A stretch of 64,000 nt of DNA from Sphingopyxis sp. (GCA_030148985.1 JASBSJ010000059.1:1-64000); one strand, 5' to 3'. Shown: positions 19,747 to 29,487, numbered from the stretch's first letter. Notes: generated by a model from the sequence alone, not told the origin. Translations and numbers: made by a program.

Positions 19747-21378
19747 ATGCATCCCCATTGGAGCGAAATCGACCGGCGCCTGCTGATCCAGCTCGGCACC
19801 GCGGGGCTTGCGGCGCTGGCGCTGCCCGGCGCCGCGCGCGCGGCGATGGCGCAGGGTTTTACCCATGGCGTCGCGAGCGGCGAGCCCAGCGCGCATTCGG
19901 TGCTGCTGTGGACGCGCTATGCCGCGGCGAACGATACCGCCCTCACCGCCGAACTGTCCGAGAGCGCCGACTTCGCGCGCATCGCCGGTGGCGGCAGCGT
20001 GACGGCGGCGGGCGAGCGCGATCACACCGCGAAAATCACCGTCGATGGGCTCGAACCCGGCCGCTGGTATTATTACCGCTTCGTCGCACCCGACGGCAGC
20101 AAGTCGCCCACCGGCCGCACGCGCACGCTTCCCGCCGGGCCGACGAGCGCTTTCACGCTCGCGCTCTTTTCCTGTTCGAACCTGCCGTTCGGCTGGTTCA
20201 ACGCCTATGCCCATGCCGCGGCGCGGCAGGACATCGATCTGGTCGTCCACGCGGGCGACTATCTCTACGAATATCCCGTCGGTAACTATCCGTCGCTCAA
20301 GCAGGCGCTGCCGGGCCGCGAGATCCAGCCGACGCACGAGATGGTGAGCCTCGCCGACTATCGGCTCCGCTACGCCTCGTACCGCGCCGATCCCGACCTT
20401 CAGCGGCTCCACGCGCTCTTTCCGATGATCGCCCAATGGGACGACCATGAATTCACCAACGATGCGTGGAAGGGCGGGGCGCAGAACCATAATGAGGGCG
20501 AAGGCGAATGGGCGGCGCGGGCGGCGGTCGCCGAGCGTGTCTATCGCGAATGGATGCCCGTCGCCGACACGCGCTGGCGCGATTATCAGGTGGGCGACCT
20601 CGCGACGATCTTCCTCCCCGAGACGCGCGTCAACGGCCGCGACCGGCAGTTCGAAATCGGGGAAATCATTGCTGGCGGTGGCGACCCGGCGGCGCGGCTC
20701 AAGGCGTTCGCCGAAACCGATTATCGCGATCCGGCGCGCCAGATGCTTGGCGCCGAGCAGGAAAATTGGCTGTTCGACGGATTTGCGCGGTCGACGAAGG
20801 CTGGAACGCGCTGGCAGGTCTGCGCGCAGCAGGTCGTGATGGGCAGCGTCTTCACCCCGCCCGAAACGCGCGACTGGTTCGCGGGCGATCAGCCCGACTA
20901 TGTCCGCCGCCGCGTCGAGGCCGGGCAACTCGCGGCGAAGGCCGGGCTGCCGCTCAACCTCGACGCATGGGACGGCTATCCCGCCGCCCGCGCGCGCCTG
21001 CTCGCCGCAGCGCAGCGCGCCGACGCCGATCTCGTCACCCTGACCGGCGACACGCACAACGCCTGGGCGTTTGATCTGGAAGCCGACGGCCGCGCCGCGG
21101 GGATCGAGATCGCCGGGCAAAGCGTCACGTCGCCGGGTTTCGAGGCCTATATACCGGGTATCAGCGACGATAGCCGCGTCGCCGCGCTCCGCCGCTCGTC
21201 ACCCCAGCTCAAATGGGCGAATACCCAGGATCGCGGCTATGTGACGGTGCAGATGACGCGCGAGCGCGTGACCGCGAACTGGCACAATGTCGAAACGATC
21301 CGTACCCGTTCGCCTGCGCTGAAGGGCTCGCACAGCATGACGGCGACGCGCGGGCGGCGCGCTTATGATGCCGCCTGA
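19747..21378 (+). CDS. phoD: PhoD-like alkaline phosphatase D family protein
   Basis: GVASGEPSAHSVLLWTRY..., FSCSNLPFGWFNAYAHAAARQDIDLVVHAGDYLYEY, AQWDDHEFTNDAW, TLTGDTHNAWAF. Confidence 0.95.
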   Translation: MHPHWSEIDRRLLIQLGTAGLAALALPGAARAAMAQGFTHGVASGEPSAHSVLLWTRYAAANDTALTAELSESADFARIAGGGSVTAAGERDHTAKITVDGLEPGRWYYYRFVAPDGSKSPTGRTRTLPAGPTSAFTLALFSCSNLPFGWFNAYAHAAARQDIDLVVHAGDYLYEYPVGNYPSLKQALPGREIQPTHEMVSLADYRLRYASYRADPDLQRLHALFPMIAQWDDHEFTNDAWKGGAQNHNEGEGEWAARAAVAERVYREWMPVADTRWRDYQVGDLATIFLPETRVNGRDRQFEIGEIIAGGGDPAARLKAFAETDYRDPARQMLGAEQENWLFDGFARSTKAGTRWQVCAQQVVMGSVFTPPETRDWFAGDQPDYVRRRVEAGQLAAKAGLPLNLDAWDGYPAARARLLAAAQRADADLVTLTGDTHNAWAFDLEADGRAAGIEIAGQSVTSPGFEAYIPGISDDSRVAALRRSSPQLKWANTQDRGYVTVQMTRERVTANWHNVETIRTRSPALKGSHSMTATRGRRAYDAA

Positions 21379-22265
21379 TCGCGGCAGTCGGGCGGCCACG
21401 ACCGATCGGGATCGGTGATAAGGTCGATCAGGAACATCTCGCCCGACCGCGCGCCGTGCCGCTGGGCAAAAAGCAGCCGGTCGCCCTTGGGCGATAGCAG
21501 CGGGCCGACCTGAAACTGATCGGGATAGGCGGGGATGCGGCCGACCTCGATCCAGCTGCCCCCTTCGCGGCGATAGCGATAGAGGTGCGACCGGTCGCCG
21601 CGGTCGGACACGGTGACCATCGTCCGGCCGTCGCGGGAAATCTCGGCCTCATAATCATGGCCCGCGGTGCTGACCGGCGGGCCGACGTTGGCGACGGTCC
21701 ATTCGCCCGGCTCGACCTCGGTCGCGACATAGATGTCGCCCCCGCCCGCGCTGCCCTTGCGGCTCGATCCGAAATAGAGGCGCCCGGCGGCGTCGGTTCG
21801 CGGCAGGAGCTCGGCCGCGGGCGAGTTGACCGGTTCGGGCAGGCGCTGCGGCTCGCCCCACCCGCCATCGGGCGTGCGCTCGACATACCAGATGTCGAAA
21901 TCGTCGGTTTCGGGCGCGTGGCGCGTCGAAATATAATAGAGCCGCTTTCCGTCGGGGGTGATGAAGGCGTCGGCCTCGATCACCGGCAGCGGCATCGCGA
22001 ACGAGGGCGCCGCCGGCGGACCCCAAGTGCCCTTTTCACAGCGCGACTGCATCAGGCGATAGGTGCCGAAATCCTTGTCCGCCGCAAGATAGATCATCGT
22101 CCGCCCGTCGGGGGTGAAGGTGGGTGAGGATTCATAGCCGTCGCTGGCGATCGCGGCGGGGGTCCAGAGCGTTGCGGTGCCCTTTGCCGACGTGTCGGCG
22201 GCGGCGCTGCACGCGGACAGCGCGGTGGCGCTGAGCAGGATCGCGGCGCGGTCGATAAACATCAT
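21363..22265 (-). CDS. TolB-like/PD40 beta-propeller lipoprotein-like protein
   Basis: MMFIDRAAILLSATALSACSAAADTS lipobox-like signal; YESSPTFTPDGRTMIYLAADKD..., DYEAEISRDGRTMVTVSDRGDR. Confidence 0.8.
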   Translation of the reverse strand: MMFIDRAAILLSATALSACSAAADTSAKGTATLWTPAAIASDGYESSPTFTPDGRTMIYLAADKDFGTYRLMQSRCEKGTWGPPAAPSFAMPLPVIEADAFITPDGKRLYYISTRHAPETDDFDIWYVERTPDGGWGEPQRLPEPVNSPAAELLPRTDAAGRLYFGSSRKGSAGGGDIYVATEVEPGEWTVANVGPPVSTAGHDYEAEISRDGRTMVTVSDRGDRSHLYRYRREGGSWIEVGRIPAYPDQFQVGPLLSPKGDRLLFAQRHGARSGEMFLIDLITDPDRSWPPDCRDQAAS

Positions 22266-22328
22266 GGACTTTTTCTCCGGCGAGACGCTAGCAGACGCGC
22301 GGCGCTTTTTGCCGAGCCGCGGATGCAA

Positions 22329-22367
22329 CGCCAGCGTCCGATCGGCGGCGTGGGCGCCATAATGGCG
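22329..22367. promoter_or_regulatory. 39-bp shared element copy 1 (CGCCA...TGGCG dyad), upstream of AsnC/Lrp gene
   Basis: CGCCAGCGTCCGATCGGCGGCG-TGGGCGCCATAATGGCG; related to 23300-23338, with the first 22 bp identical. Confidence 0.65.
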
Positions 22368-22382
22368 GCACAGGGGAGGGTT

Positions 22383-22799
22383 ATGGACGCGATCGACCGG
22401 CAGATTGTGGCGATGCTGCGCGCCAATGCCCGTCTGCCGCTCAAGACGATCGCGGCGACCGTGGGGCTGGCGCGCAGTTCGGTGCGCGAGCGCTTGTCGA
22501 AGCTCGAGGCGGCGGGGACGATCGGCGGCTATCACGCGCGCATCGTCGATGAAGGCGGGATTGCGGCGATCCTGCAACTGCGGCTGGCGCGCACGCCTTC
22601 GCCCGACATCGTCGCGGCGATCATCGGCATGGCAGAGGTCGTGCGTTGCTATTCGCTGAGCGGCGACATCGACCTGCTCGTCGAGATCGAAGCCGCCGAC
22701 GCGGCGCAGCTTAACGCCACGCGCGACCGGATCGCGACGATCGCGGGGGTCGAGGACACGACGACCGCGCTGATCCTGAAGCGCGACAAGGATCGCTAG
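22383..22799 (+). CDS. AsnC/Lrp family transcriptional regulator
   Basis: MDAIDRQIVAMLRANARLPLKTIAATVGLARSSVRERLSKLEAAGTIGGYHARI... Confidence 0.92.
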   Translation: MDAIDRQIVAMLRANARLPLKTIAATVGLARSSVRERLSKLEAAGTIGGYHARIVDEGGIAAILQLRLARTPSPDIVAAIIGMAEVVRCYSLSGDIDLLVEIEAADAAQLNATRDRIATIAGVEDTTTALILKRDKDR

Positions 22800-23269
22800 G
22801 CGGCGGCAATCGCCTCGATTTCGAGCAGCCAGGTTTCGTCGTAGATGTCGGCGATGATGATCGTCAGCGCGGGTGAATGATCGCCGAGAACCTCGTGTCG
22901 CACCCGGTAATTCGCTTCGCGATACTGGCGGTCGGACAGAAAGACGGTGACCTTGACGAGGTCGTGCAGCGCCATGCCGCCTGCCCGAAGCTGCGTTTCG
23001 ATGTTGCGCCACACCAGCCGGCATTGCGATTCGAAGTCCGCGGGCACGTTGTTTGCCTCGTCGACCGGAATCTGGCCGCTGACGAACAGCCAGCGCGTTG
23101 GCGCTTCGACCAGATGCGCCTGCGCATAGGAAACGCCGGTGGGGTTGATCGCGCGGTTGGGCATGATGGATCTCGCTTTGCCGAAGGAGGGGAGGATCAA
23201 CCCGGCCAGCGTCGCCGCACAGATGGTGCGGCGCCCGAATTGCGGTGGGTGCGGGCCGGATCGATTCAT
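22796..23269 (-). CDS. RidA/YjgF family protein with possible N-terminal export signal
   Basis: MNRSGPHPPQFGRRTICAATLAGLILPSFGKARSIMPNRAINPTGVSYAQAHLVEAPTRWLFVSGQIPVDE...; alternative start at 23164 lacks the signal. Confidence 0.85.
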   Translation of the reverse strand: MNRSGPHPPQFGRRTICAATLAGLILPSFGKARSIMPNRAINPTGVSYAQAHLVEAPTRWLFVSGQIPVDEANNVPADFESQCRLVWRNIETQLRAGGMALHDLVKVTVFLSDRQYREANYRVRHEVLGDHSPALTIIIADIYDETWLLEIEAIAAA

Positions 23270-23299
23270 CGCCGCATCTAGCCAGCGGGCTCGTCACCG

Positions 23300-23338
23300 C
23301 GCCAGCGTCCGATCGGCGGCGATGTCGCCGCAATGGCG
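23300..23338. promoter_or_regulatory. 39-bp shared element copy 2, upstream of the RidA-like gene
   Basis: CGCCAGCGTCCGATCGGCGGCGATGTCGCCGCAATGGCG. Confidence 0.65.
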
Positions 23339-23354
23339 GTCAGTTCATCATCGC

Positions 23355-23384
23355 TTGACATACCCATAACTTGATAGTTATGGG
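23355..23384 (+). promoter_or_regulatory. ArsR-type promoter/operator: TTGACA followed by CCCATAACT-TGAT-AGTTATGGG
   Basis: 9-bp perfect inverted repeat with 4-bp spacer (23363-23384) immediately 3' of TTGACA, 31 bp before the ArsR start. Confidence 0.8.
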
Positions 23385-23414
23385 TTAATTCATAGCCAAA
23401 GAGTTATAAATGAT

Positions 23415-23738
23415 ATGAAACCGAACCCCGACCTTCTGTTCAAGGCGCTCGCCGATCCGACACGGCGCGCGCTGTTCGAGCGGCTGTGCCTCGATGGCGA
23501 GGCGACGGTGGGCGCGCTCACTGCGGGCGCGGGTGTTTCGCAGCCTGCGGTTTCCAAACATCTCGCCATCCTCAAACAGGCGGGGCTGGTGCAGGGCCGC
23601 GGCGAAGGCCGCCAGACGCATTACAGCGCGCAGCAAGGCGCGCTCGCGCCGCTCATCGATTGGACCGGGCGCATGAACCGCTTCTGGGAAGCGCGGTTCG
23701 ACGATCTCGAAGATTTGCTGAAAAGGATGGATCAATGA
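23415..23738 (+). CDS. ArsR family winged-helix regulator
   Basis: MKPNPDLLFKALADPTRRALFERLCLDGEATVGALTAGAGVSQPAVSKHLAILKQAGLVQGRGEGRQTHYSA. Confidence 0.95.
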   Translation: MKPNPDLLFKALADPTRRALFERLCLDGEATVGALTAGAGVSQPAVSKHLAILKQAGLVQGRGEGRQTHYSAQQGALAPLIDWTGRMNRFWEARFDDLEDLLKRMDQ

Positions 23739-24157
23739 CCGATACCGACGTGCGTAGCGTGACCGTGGAGCGCGAAATCCCGCACCCGCCCGAGAAGATC
23801 TGGCGTGCGCTGACGACGCAGCATCTGATCGAGGAATGGCTGATGAAGAACGACTTCGGTCTCGACCTCGGCCACCGCTTTCAGTTGCGCGGCGATTGGG
23901 GCCATGTCGATTGCGAGATCCTGGATGTCGAGCCGGGACGCAGCCTCTCGTACAGCTGGAATCACGCGCACGACGATCCGGCCTACCGCCTCGAAAGCAC
24001 CGTCACCTTCACGCTCGAACCGACCCCCGCCGGCACCTTGCTGCGCATGGAGCAGGTCGGTTTCCGCCCCGACCAGAAACAGGCGTTCGGCGGCGCCAGG
24101 AGCGGCTGGCGCGTCCATCTCGAAAATCTGGAGAAAGTCGTCGCTACGCTCGACTGA
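23735..24157 (+). CDS. SRPBCC / AHSA1-like domain protein
   Basis: SVTVEREIPHPPEKIWRALTTQHLIEEWLMKNDFGLDLGHRFQLRGDW...; ATGA overlap with ArsR gene. Confidence 0.92.
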   Translation: MTDTDVRSVTVEREIPHPPEKIWRALTTQHLIEEWLMKNDFGLDLGHRFQLRGDWGHVDCEILDVEPGRSLSYSWNHAHDDPAYRLESTVTFTLEPTPAGTLLRMEQVGFRPDQKQAFGGARSGWRVHLENLEKVVATLD

Positions 24158-24178
24158 ACTTCAAACAGGGAGAATATC

Positions 24179-24394
24179 ATGAACTGGAGCCTGTGGATCC
24201 GGCAATTCCATCGCTGGGTATCGATTATCTTCTCGGCGATTGTGCTCGCCATTTTCGTGATGCTGGGGGCGGGGCAGGAGCCCGCCCAATGGGTTTATTA
24301 TTTGCCGCTGCCGCCGCTGTTCCTGCTGATATTCTCGGGCCTCTATATGTTTTTCCGGCCCTATTTCCGGAAGCGCGGTGGCGCGGGCGGCTGA
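24179..24394 (+). CDS. Small two-TM membrane protein, co-oriented with ArsR/SRPBCC pair
   Basis: MNWSLWIRQFHRWVSIIFSAIVLAIFVMLGAGQEPAQWVYYLPLPPLFLLIFSGLYMFFRPYFRKRGGAGG. Confidence 0.75.
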   Translation: MNWSLWIRQFHRWVSIIFSAIVLAIFVMLGAGQEPAQWVYYLPLPPLFLLIFSGLYMFFRPYFRKRGGAGG

Positions 24395-24398
24395 CCCT

Positions 24399-25322
24399 TC
24401 AGCTATAGGGCGGTGTATCCTCGAACTCGGCAAACCAGGGGTAGTCGTTCGCGACGCTGGCCGTGAAATGGGCGGGACGCTTTTCGAGGAAGCTCGACAC
24501 GCCTTCGGCGGCGTCGGGGCTGCGGCCGCGGGCAAAGATCGCGCGGCTGTCCCAGCGGTGCGCGCTCATCGGATGCGGCGCGCCGAGCATCCGCCACAGC
24601 ATGTGGCGCGTCAGCGCGACCGACACCGGCGCGCTGTGATCGGTCAGCTCGCGCGCCTTGGCGATCACGGCGTCGACCAGTTCGCCGGGGGCGTGGACCG
24701 ACTGGACGAGGCCCTTTTCATGCGCCTCTTCTGCCGGGATCAGCCGCCCCGAAAAACACCAGTCGACCGCGGTCTGGATGCCGACGAGGCGCGGCAGGAA
24801 CCAGCTCGACGCCGCTTCGGGCACGATGCCGCGCCGCGCAAAGACGAAGCCGTAGCGCGCGGTATCGCTCGCGAGCCGCGCGTCCATCGACAGGGTCATC
24901 GTCGCGCCGATGCCGACCGCGGCACCGTTGATCGCGCCGAGGACGGGCTTCTTGCAGTCGAAAATGCGCATCGACACGCGCCCGCCCGAATCGCGGATCA
25001 GCGGGTGCGACCAGTCGATCGTCCCGTCGGCGGCGACCGGGCTCGCCGACATGCCGTCGGGCAGGATCGCCTGCTTGTCGGTGCGCTTGTCATAATCAAA
25101 GGTGGCCGCGCCCTGCCCCAGATCGGCGCCCGCGCAATAGGCCTTCTCGCCCGACCCGGTGAAGATCACCGCGCGCACGCCGTCGTCGGCGTCGCATTCG
25201 TCGAGCGCCGCGACGATTTCCAGCATCATTTCGGTGGTGAAGGCGTTCATCCGGTCGGGGCGGTGCAAGGTCAGCAGCGCGATGCCTTCGTGGCGGTCGA
25301 GGCGAATCTGGTCGAAGCTCAT
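24399..25322 (-). CDS. Enoyl-CoA hydratase/isomerase (crotonase) family protein
   Basis: MSFDQIRLDRHEGIALLTLHRPDRMNAFTTEMMLEIVAAL..., GSGEKAYCAGADLGQ, INGAAVGIGATMTLSMDARLAS. Confidence 0.92.
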   Translation of the reverse strand: MSFDQIRLDRHEGIALLTLHRPDRMNAFTTEMMLEIVAALDECDADDGVRAVIFTGSGEKAYCAGADLGQGAATFDYDKRTDKQAILPDGMSASPVAADGTIDWSHPLIRDSGGRVSMRIFDCKKPVLGAINGAAVGIGATMTLSMDARLASDTARYGFVFARRGIVPEAASSWFLPRLVGIQTAVDWCFSGRLIPAEEAHEKGLVQSVHAPGELVDAVIAKARELTDHSAPVSVALTRHMLWRMLGAPHPMSAHRWDSRAIFARGRSPDAAEGVSSFLEKRPAHFTASVANDYPWFAEFEDTPPYS

Positions 25323-25402
25323 CCATCTCTCTCCTTGATTTTGGTGTAGCGTCGCAAGCGACGGCGCCGAGTGCAAGCACTTTACGTAAACGTAAATCAA
25401 TC

Positions 25403-25479
25403 GTCGCCCCCGCGAAGGCGGGGGCCGCTATCGGCGTAGCACAAGGTTGCCAGCGGCCCCCGCCTTCGCGGGGGCGACG
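25403..25479. repeat. Intergenic inverted repeat, family A
   Basis: cgtcgcccccgcgaaggcgggggccgct...agcggcccccgccttcgcgggggcgacg. Confidence 0.9.
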
Positions 25480-25622
25480 GTGAGAGATACAGGACCATGA
25501 TGCCGGGGATGACGCGCCCGGCCTTTGCCGCTATAGGCCCCCCAACCGCCCCGGCGCCGCGCCTCCCCGTGAGTCGCCACCGCCGGGGTCATTCATTTGG
25601 TTCCGACAGAAAGTTGACCGCC

Positions 25623-26399
25623 ATGGCCCGTCGCCGCCAGATCTACGAAGGCAAAGCCAAGATCCTTTACGAAGGCCCCGAACCGGGCACGCTGATTCAG
25701 TATTTCAAGGATGATGCGACCGCGTTCAACGCGCAGAAGCGCGGGACGATCAACGGCAAGGGCGTGCTCAACAACCGGATTTCGGAGCATGTGTTCACGC
25801 TGCTCGGAAACATCGGCGTGCCGACGCACTTCATCCGCCGCCTCAACATGCGCGAACAGCTGATCCGCCAGGTCGAGATCGTGCCGATCGAGGTGATCGT
25901 GCGCAACGTCGCGGCAGGCACGCTGTCGAAGCGGCTGGGGATCGAGGAGGGGACGCAGCTGCCCCGCACCCTCATCGAATATTGCTACAAGGACGATGCT
26001 CTCGGCGATCCGCTGGTGGCCGAGGAGCATATCGCCTGCTTCAACTGGTGCAGCCAGGACGAGCTTCACGACATTCAGGACATGGCGATCCGCATCAACG
26101 ATTTCATGAGTGGCATGTTCGCCGCGGTCGGCATCCGCCTCGTCGACTTCAAGCTCGAGTTCGGGCGGCTGTACGAGGGCGATTTCAGCCGCATCATCCT
26201 GGCCGACGAGATCAGCCCCGACGGTTGCCGCCTGTGGGACATGACGACGAACGAAAAGCTCGACAAGGACCGCTTCCGCCGCGACCTTGGCGGCGAAGTC
26301 GAAGCCTATCAGGAAGTCGCGCGCCGGTTGGGCCTGCTGCCCGAGGGCGGCGACAACGCCGTGCTCGACCTGGAAAGCCACCGCAAGAAAAAGGGCTGA
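25623..26399 (+). CDS. purC: Phosphoribosylaminoimidazole-succinocarboxamide synthase
   Basis: [61 protein letters not shown]. Confidence 0.97.
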   Translation: MARRRQIYEGKAKILYEGPEPGTLIQYFKDDATAFNAQKRGTINGKGVLNNRISEHVFTLLGNIGVPTHFIRRLNMREQLIRQVEIVPIEVIVRNVAAGTLSKRLGIEEGTQLPRTLIEYCYKDDALGDPLVAEEHIACFNWCSQDELHDIQDMAIRINDFMSGMFAAVGIRLVDFKLEFGRLYEGDFSRIILADEISPDGCRLWDMTTNEKLDKDRFRRDLGGEVEAYQEVARRLGLLPEGGDNAVLDLESHRKKKG

Positions 26400-26411
26400 G
26401 TCCGCCTTATC

Positions 26412-26489
26412 CGTCATCCCGGCGAAGGCCGGGATCTCGCCGGTGCTGAAACCCCATCGGGCGAGATCCCGGCCTTCGCCGGGATGACG
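26412..26489. repeat. Intergenic inverted repeat, family B
   Basis: cgtcatcccggcgaaggccgggatctcgccggtgctgaaaccccatcgggcgagatcccggccttcgccgggatgacg. Confidence 0.9.
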
Positions 26490-26562
26490 ATAGGGATATG
26501 TCTGCCGTCGTGACCAACGCGCCCGCCTTGACGCGGACGAAATCACCGCCAGAACGGGCCGA

Positions 26563-29463
26563 ATGACCAGCCCGATCTTCCGGCGCGCTGCCATCGCGCT
26601 GTCGCCCCTCGCCCTGCTTGCCATCTGCGCGCCGCCGCTGCTTGCCAAAGAGGCCGAAACACCCGCAGCGGCCGCCGCGGTCAATCCGCAAGACGATGCC
26701 GCAAGGGCATGGAACTACGCCGCAAGCGATGTGCCGGTCGATCGCGAAACGATTTTCGGCGTGCTCCCCAATGGCATGAAATATGCGCTGCTGAAGAACA
26801 GTACGCCCAGGGACAGCGTCGTTATCCGGATGCGCTTCGACGTCGGCAGCTTTGCCGAGGCCGACGACCAGCGCGGCCTCGCCCATTTCCTCGAACATAT
26901 GGCGTTCAACGGCTCGACCAATGTGCCCGAGGGTGAGATGATCAAGCTGCTCGAGCGCAAGGGGCTGGCGTTCGGCGCCGACACAAATGCCTCGACCGGG
27001 TTCGACGAGACGATCTACAAGCTCGACCTGCCCAATGCGTCGGACGATCTGATCGACACCGGGCTGATGCTGATGCGCGAGACGGCAAGCGAATTGACGA
27101 TCGATCCCGCCGCGGTCGACCGCGAACGCGGCATCATCCTGTCCGAACGGCGCGCGCGCGACACCTATCAGCTGCGCAATCTCGTCGATCAGCTCGATTT
27201 CCAGATGCAGGGCATGGCGGTCGCGAACCGCCTGCCCATCGGCACCGAGGCGGTGATCCGCACCGCGCCCGCGTCGCGGCTGCGCGACCTGTACGCGCGT
27301 TATTACCGCCCCGAGCGCGCGACATTGGTGATGGTCGGCGATTTCGACCCCGCGACGGTCGAGGCGAAGATCAAGGCGCGTTTTGCCGACTGGACGGGGA
27401 AGGGGGCGGCAGGCGCCGATCCCGACATCGGCGCCATCGACTATGTCCGCCCCGCGGCCGCCGACGATTTCGTCGATCCCGCAATCCAGGATTCGGTGAT
27501 GCTCGCCGCGTTCCGTCCGTGGGTCGATGAGCCCGATACCAAGGCGAAGCGCGCGCGCCTGCTTGCCGAAAATATCGGCGAAGCGATCGTCAGCCGCCGA
27601 CTTGCCAAGATCGCGCTCGATGAGGATTCGCCGATCCTCGGTGGCTCGCTGTCGGATGCGAACGGCTGGAAGGTCTTCGATCAGGTGACGATCGGGGCGG
27701 TCGCAAAGGAAGGCGCGTGGCAGGAGGCGCTGGCGCTCGTCGAGCAGGAGCGGCGCCGCGCGATCGAGCATGGGTTTACCGCGGCCGAGGTCGCCGAACA
27801 GCTCGCCAACCAGCGCACCGCGCTGCGCAACGCGGTCGCCGGGGCGGCGACGCGGCGCAGCGACGCGCTGGCCGACGCGCTCGTTGTCGCGGCAAAGGGC
27901 GAGGCGGTCTTTACCCGCCCCGAAACGCGCCTCGCGCTGTTCGAGGCGGTGGCGCCCTCGCTCGATGCCGCCGCGGTCACCGCGGCCTTTCGCAAACGGA
28001 TGGAGGGGCTGAGCGCGCCGCTCGTGCGCGTGACGGCGAAGGCGCCGATCGCGGGCGGCGCCGACGCGATCCTCGCCAGCCTGCGCGCGTCGATGCAGGT
28101 CGCGGTCGCGCCGCCCGCCGAAGCGGCGAGCGCTGCCTTTGCCTATGATGATTTCGGCACGCCGGGCACGATCATAGCCGACGACCGGATCGAGGATCTG
28201 GGCATCCGCCGCATCCGCTTTGCCAATAATGTGATGCTCAACATCAAGACGACCGATTTCCAGAAGGACCGCGTGATGCTGTCGCTGCGCATCGACGGCG
28301 GGACTTTGCTCGCGACGCGCGACGATCCGACGCGCGTGTCGCTCGCCAGCTCCTTCATGCTGGGCGGGCTGGAGGCGCATAGCGTCGACGATCTGCGGAG
28401 TGTGCTTGCGGGCAGGACGGTCAGTCCCTCCTTCGGCGCCGCGATTGATGCGTTCGGCGGCTCGGCGACGACTTCACCCGAGGATTTCACGCTCCAGGCG
28501 CAGCTGCTCGCGGCCTATCTGACGTACCCCGGCTACCGCGCCGACGGGCTTGCGCTCATCCGCCGCGTACTGCCGCAGCAATATGCCGCTAACGACGCGA
28601 CCCCCGCGGCGGTGATCGCGCGCGATGCGGGCGGTATCCTCGCGAACGACGATCCGCGCGCGCAGACGCCGCCGCTGGACAAGGTGATGGCGCTCGATTG
28701 GGCGCAGCTCAAACCCGTCATCGCCGACAGCCTGGCGCACGGCGGGATCGAGATCGGCGTCGTCGGCGACATCAGCGAGCAGGCGGCGATCGATGCCATC
28801 GCGGCGACCTTTGGCGCGCTGCCGCCGCGCCGCGCCGTCTTCGACCCGCGCAGCGACGCGCGCATCCGCGACTATGCCGCCGACCGCAGCGAGCGCACGC
28901 TGATCCACAAGGGGCCCGCCGAACAGGCGGAACTCCGCGTTTATTGGCCCGCGCGCGATGACAGCGACCTGGCCGAGGCGATGCGGCTTCACCTGCTCGC
29001 GCGCGTGATGCAATTGAAGCTCACCGAGGAACTGCGCGAGCGGCTCGGCGAAAGCTACAGCCCCGGCGCCGCCGCCAGCCTGTCGGACGAGTTTCCGGGC
29101 TATGGCCATCTCTTTGCCGCGAGCAATGTCGATTACAAAGATCTGGCGACGACGCGCGCGGCGATCTTTGCCATCGCCGGGGAACTGCGCGATGCGCCCG
29201 CCGACCCCGACCTGCTCGACCGCGCGCGGCGTCCGCTCGTCGAGGCGATGACCAAGGCGCGGCGCGAGAATGTCTATTGGCTGAATTATGTCGCCGAAGC
29301 GACGACTCACGCCGACCGCCTCGACCGCAGCCGCAACGGCATCGCCGAGGTCGAGGCCGCAACCCCCGTGGAGTTGCAGGCGCTCGCGCAGCGCTATCTG
29401 ACCGACGACAAGGCGCTGGTGATCAAGGCGGTGAGTGACAAGGCGGGGGGTAGGGGCGGTTAG
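26563..29463 (+). CDS. M16 family zinc metallopeptidase (pitrilysin-like)
   Basis: RFDVGSFAEADDQRGLAHFLEHMAFNGSTNVPEGEMIKLLERKGLAFGADTNAST (HxxEH motif); duplicated M16 domains. Confidence 0.95.
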   Translation: MTSPIFRRAAIALSPLALLAICAPPLLAKEAETPAAAAAVNPQDDAARAWNYAASDVPVDRETIFGVLPNGMKYALLKNSTPRDSVVIRMRFDVGSFAEADDQRGLAHFLEHMAFNGSTNVPEGEMIKLLERKGLAFGADTNASTGFDETIYKLDLPNASDDLIDTGLMLMRETASELTIDPAAVDRERGIILSERRARDTYQLRNLVDQLDFQMQGMAVANRLPIGTEAVIRTAPASRLRDLYARYYRPERATLVMVGDFDPATVEAKIKARFADWTGKGAAGADPDIGAIDYVRPAAADDFVDPAIQDSVMLAAFRPWVDEPDTKAKRARLLAENIGEAIVSRRLAKIALDEDSPILGGSLSDANGWKVFDQVTIGAVAKEGAWQEALALVEQERRRAIEHGFTAAEVAEQLANQRTALRNAVAGAATRRSDALADALVVAAKGEAVFTRPETRLALFEAVAPSLDAAAVTAAFRKRMEGLSAPLVRVTAKAPIAGGADAILASLRASMQVAVAPPAEAASAAFAYDDFGTPGTIIADDRIEDLGIRRIRFANNVMLNIKTTDFQKDRVMLSLRIDGGTLLATRDDPTRVSLASSFMLGGLEAHSVDDLRSVLAGRTVSPSFGAAIDAFGGSATTSPEDFTLQAQLLAAYLTYPGYRADGLALIRRVLPQQYAANDATPAAVIARDAGGILANDDPRAQTPPLDKVMALDWAQLKPVIADSLAHGGIEIGVVGDISEQAAIDAIAATFGALPPRRAVFDPRSDARIRDYAADRSERTLIHKGPAEQAELRVYWPARDDSDLAEAMRLHLLARVMQLKLTEELRERLGESYSPGAAASLSDEFPGYGHLFAASNVDYKDLATTRAAIFAIAGELRDAPADPDLLDRARRPLVEAMTKARRENVYWLNYVAEATTHADRLDRSRNGIAEVEAATPVELQALAQRYLTDDKALVIKAVSDKAGGRGG

Positions 29464-29487
29464 CGACCGGAAGCTGCCATATCTATC

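Noticed and set aside
19654-21120. 488-aa minus-strand ORF opposite phoD
   Set aside because: Antisense shadow of a clear PhoD-family gene.
26407-28380. 657-aa minus-strand ORF opposite the M16 peptidase
   Set aside because: GC-shadow ORF; the plus strand has the HxxEH peptidase motif.
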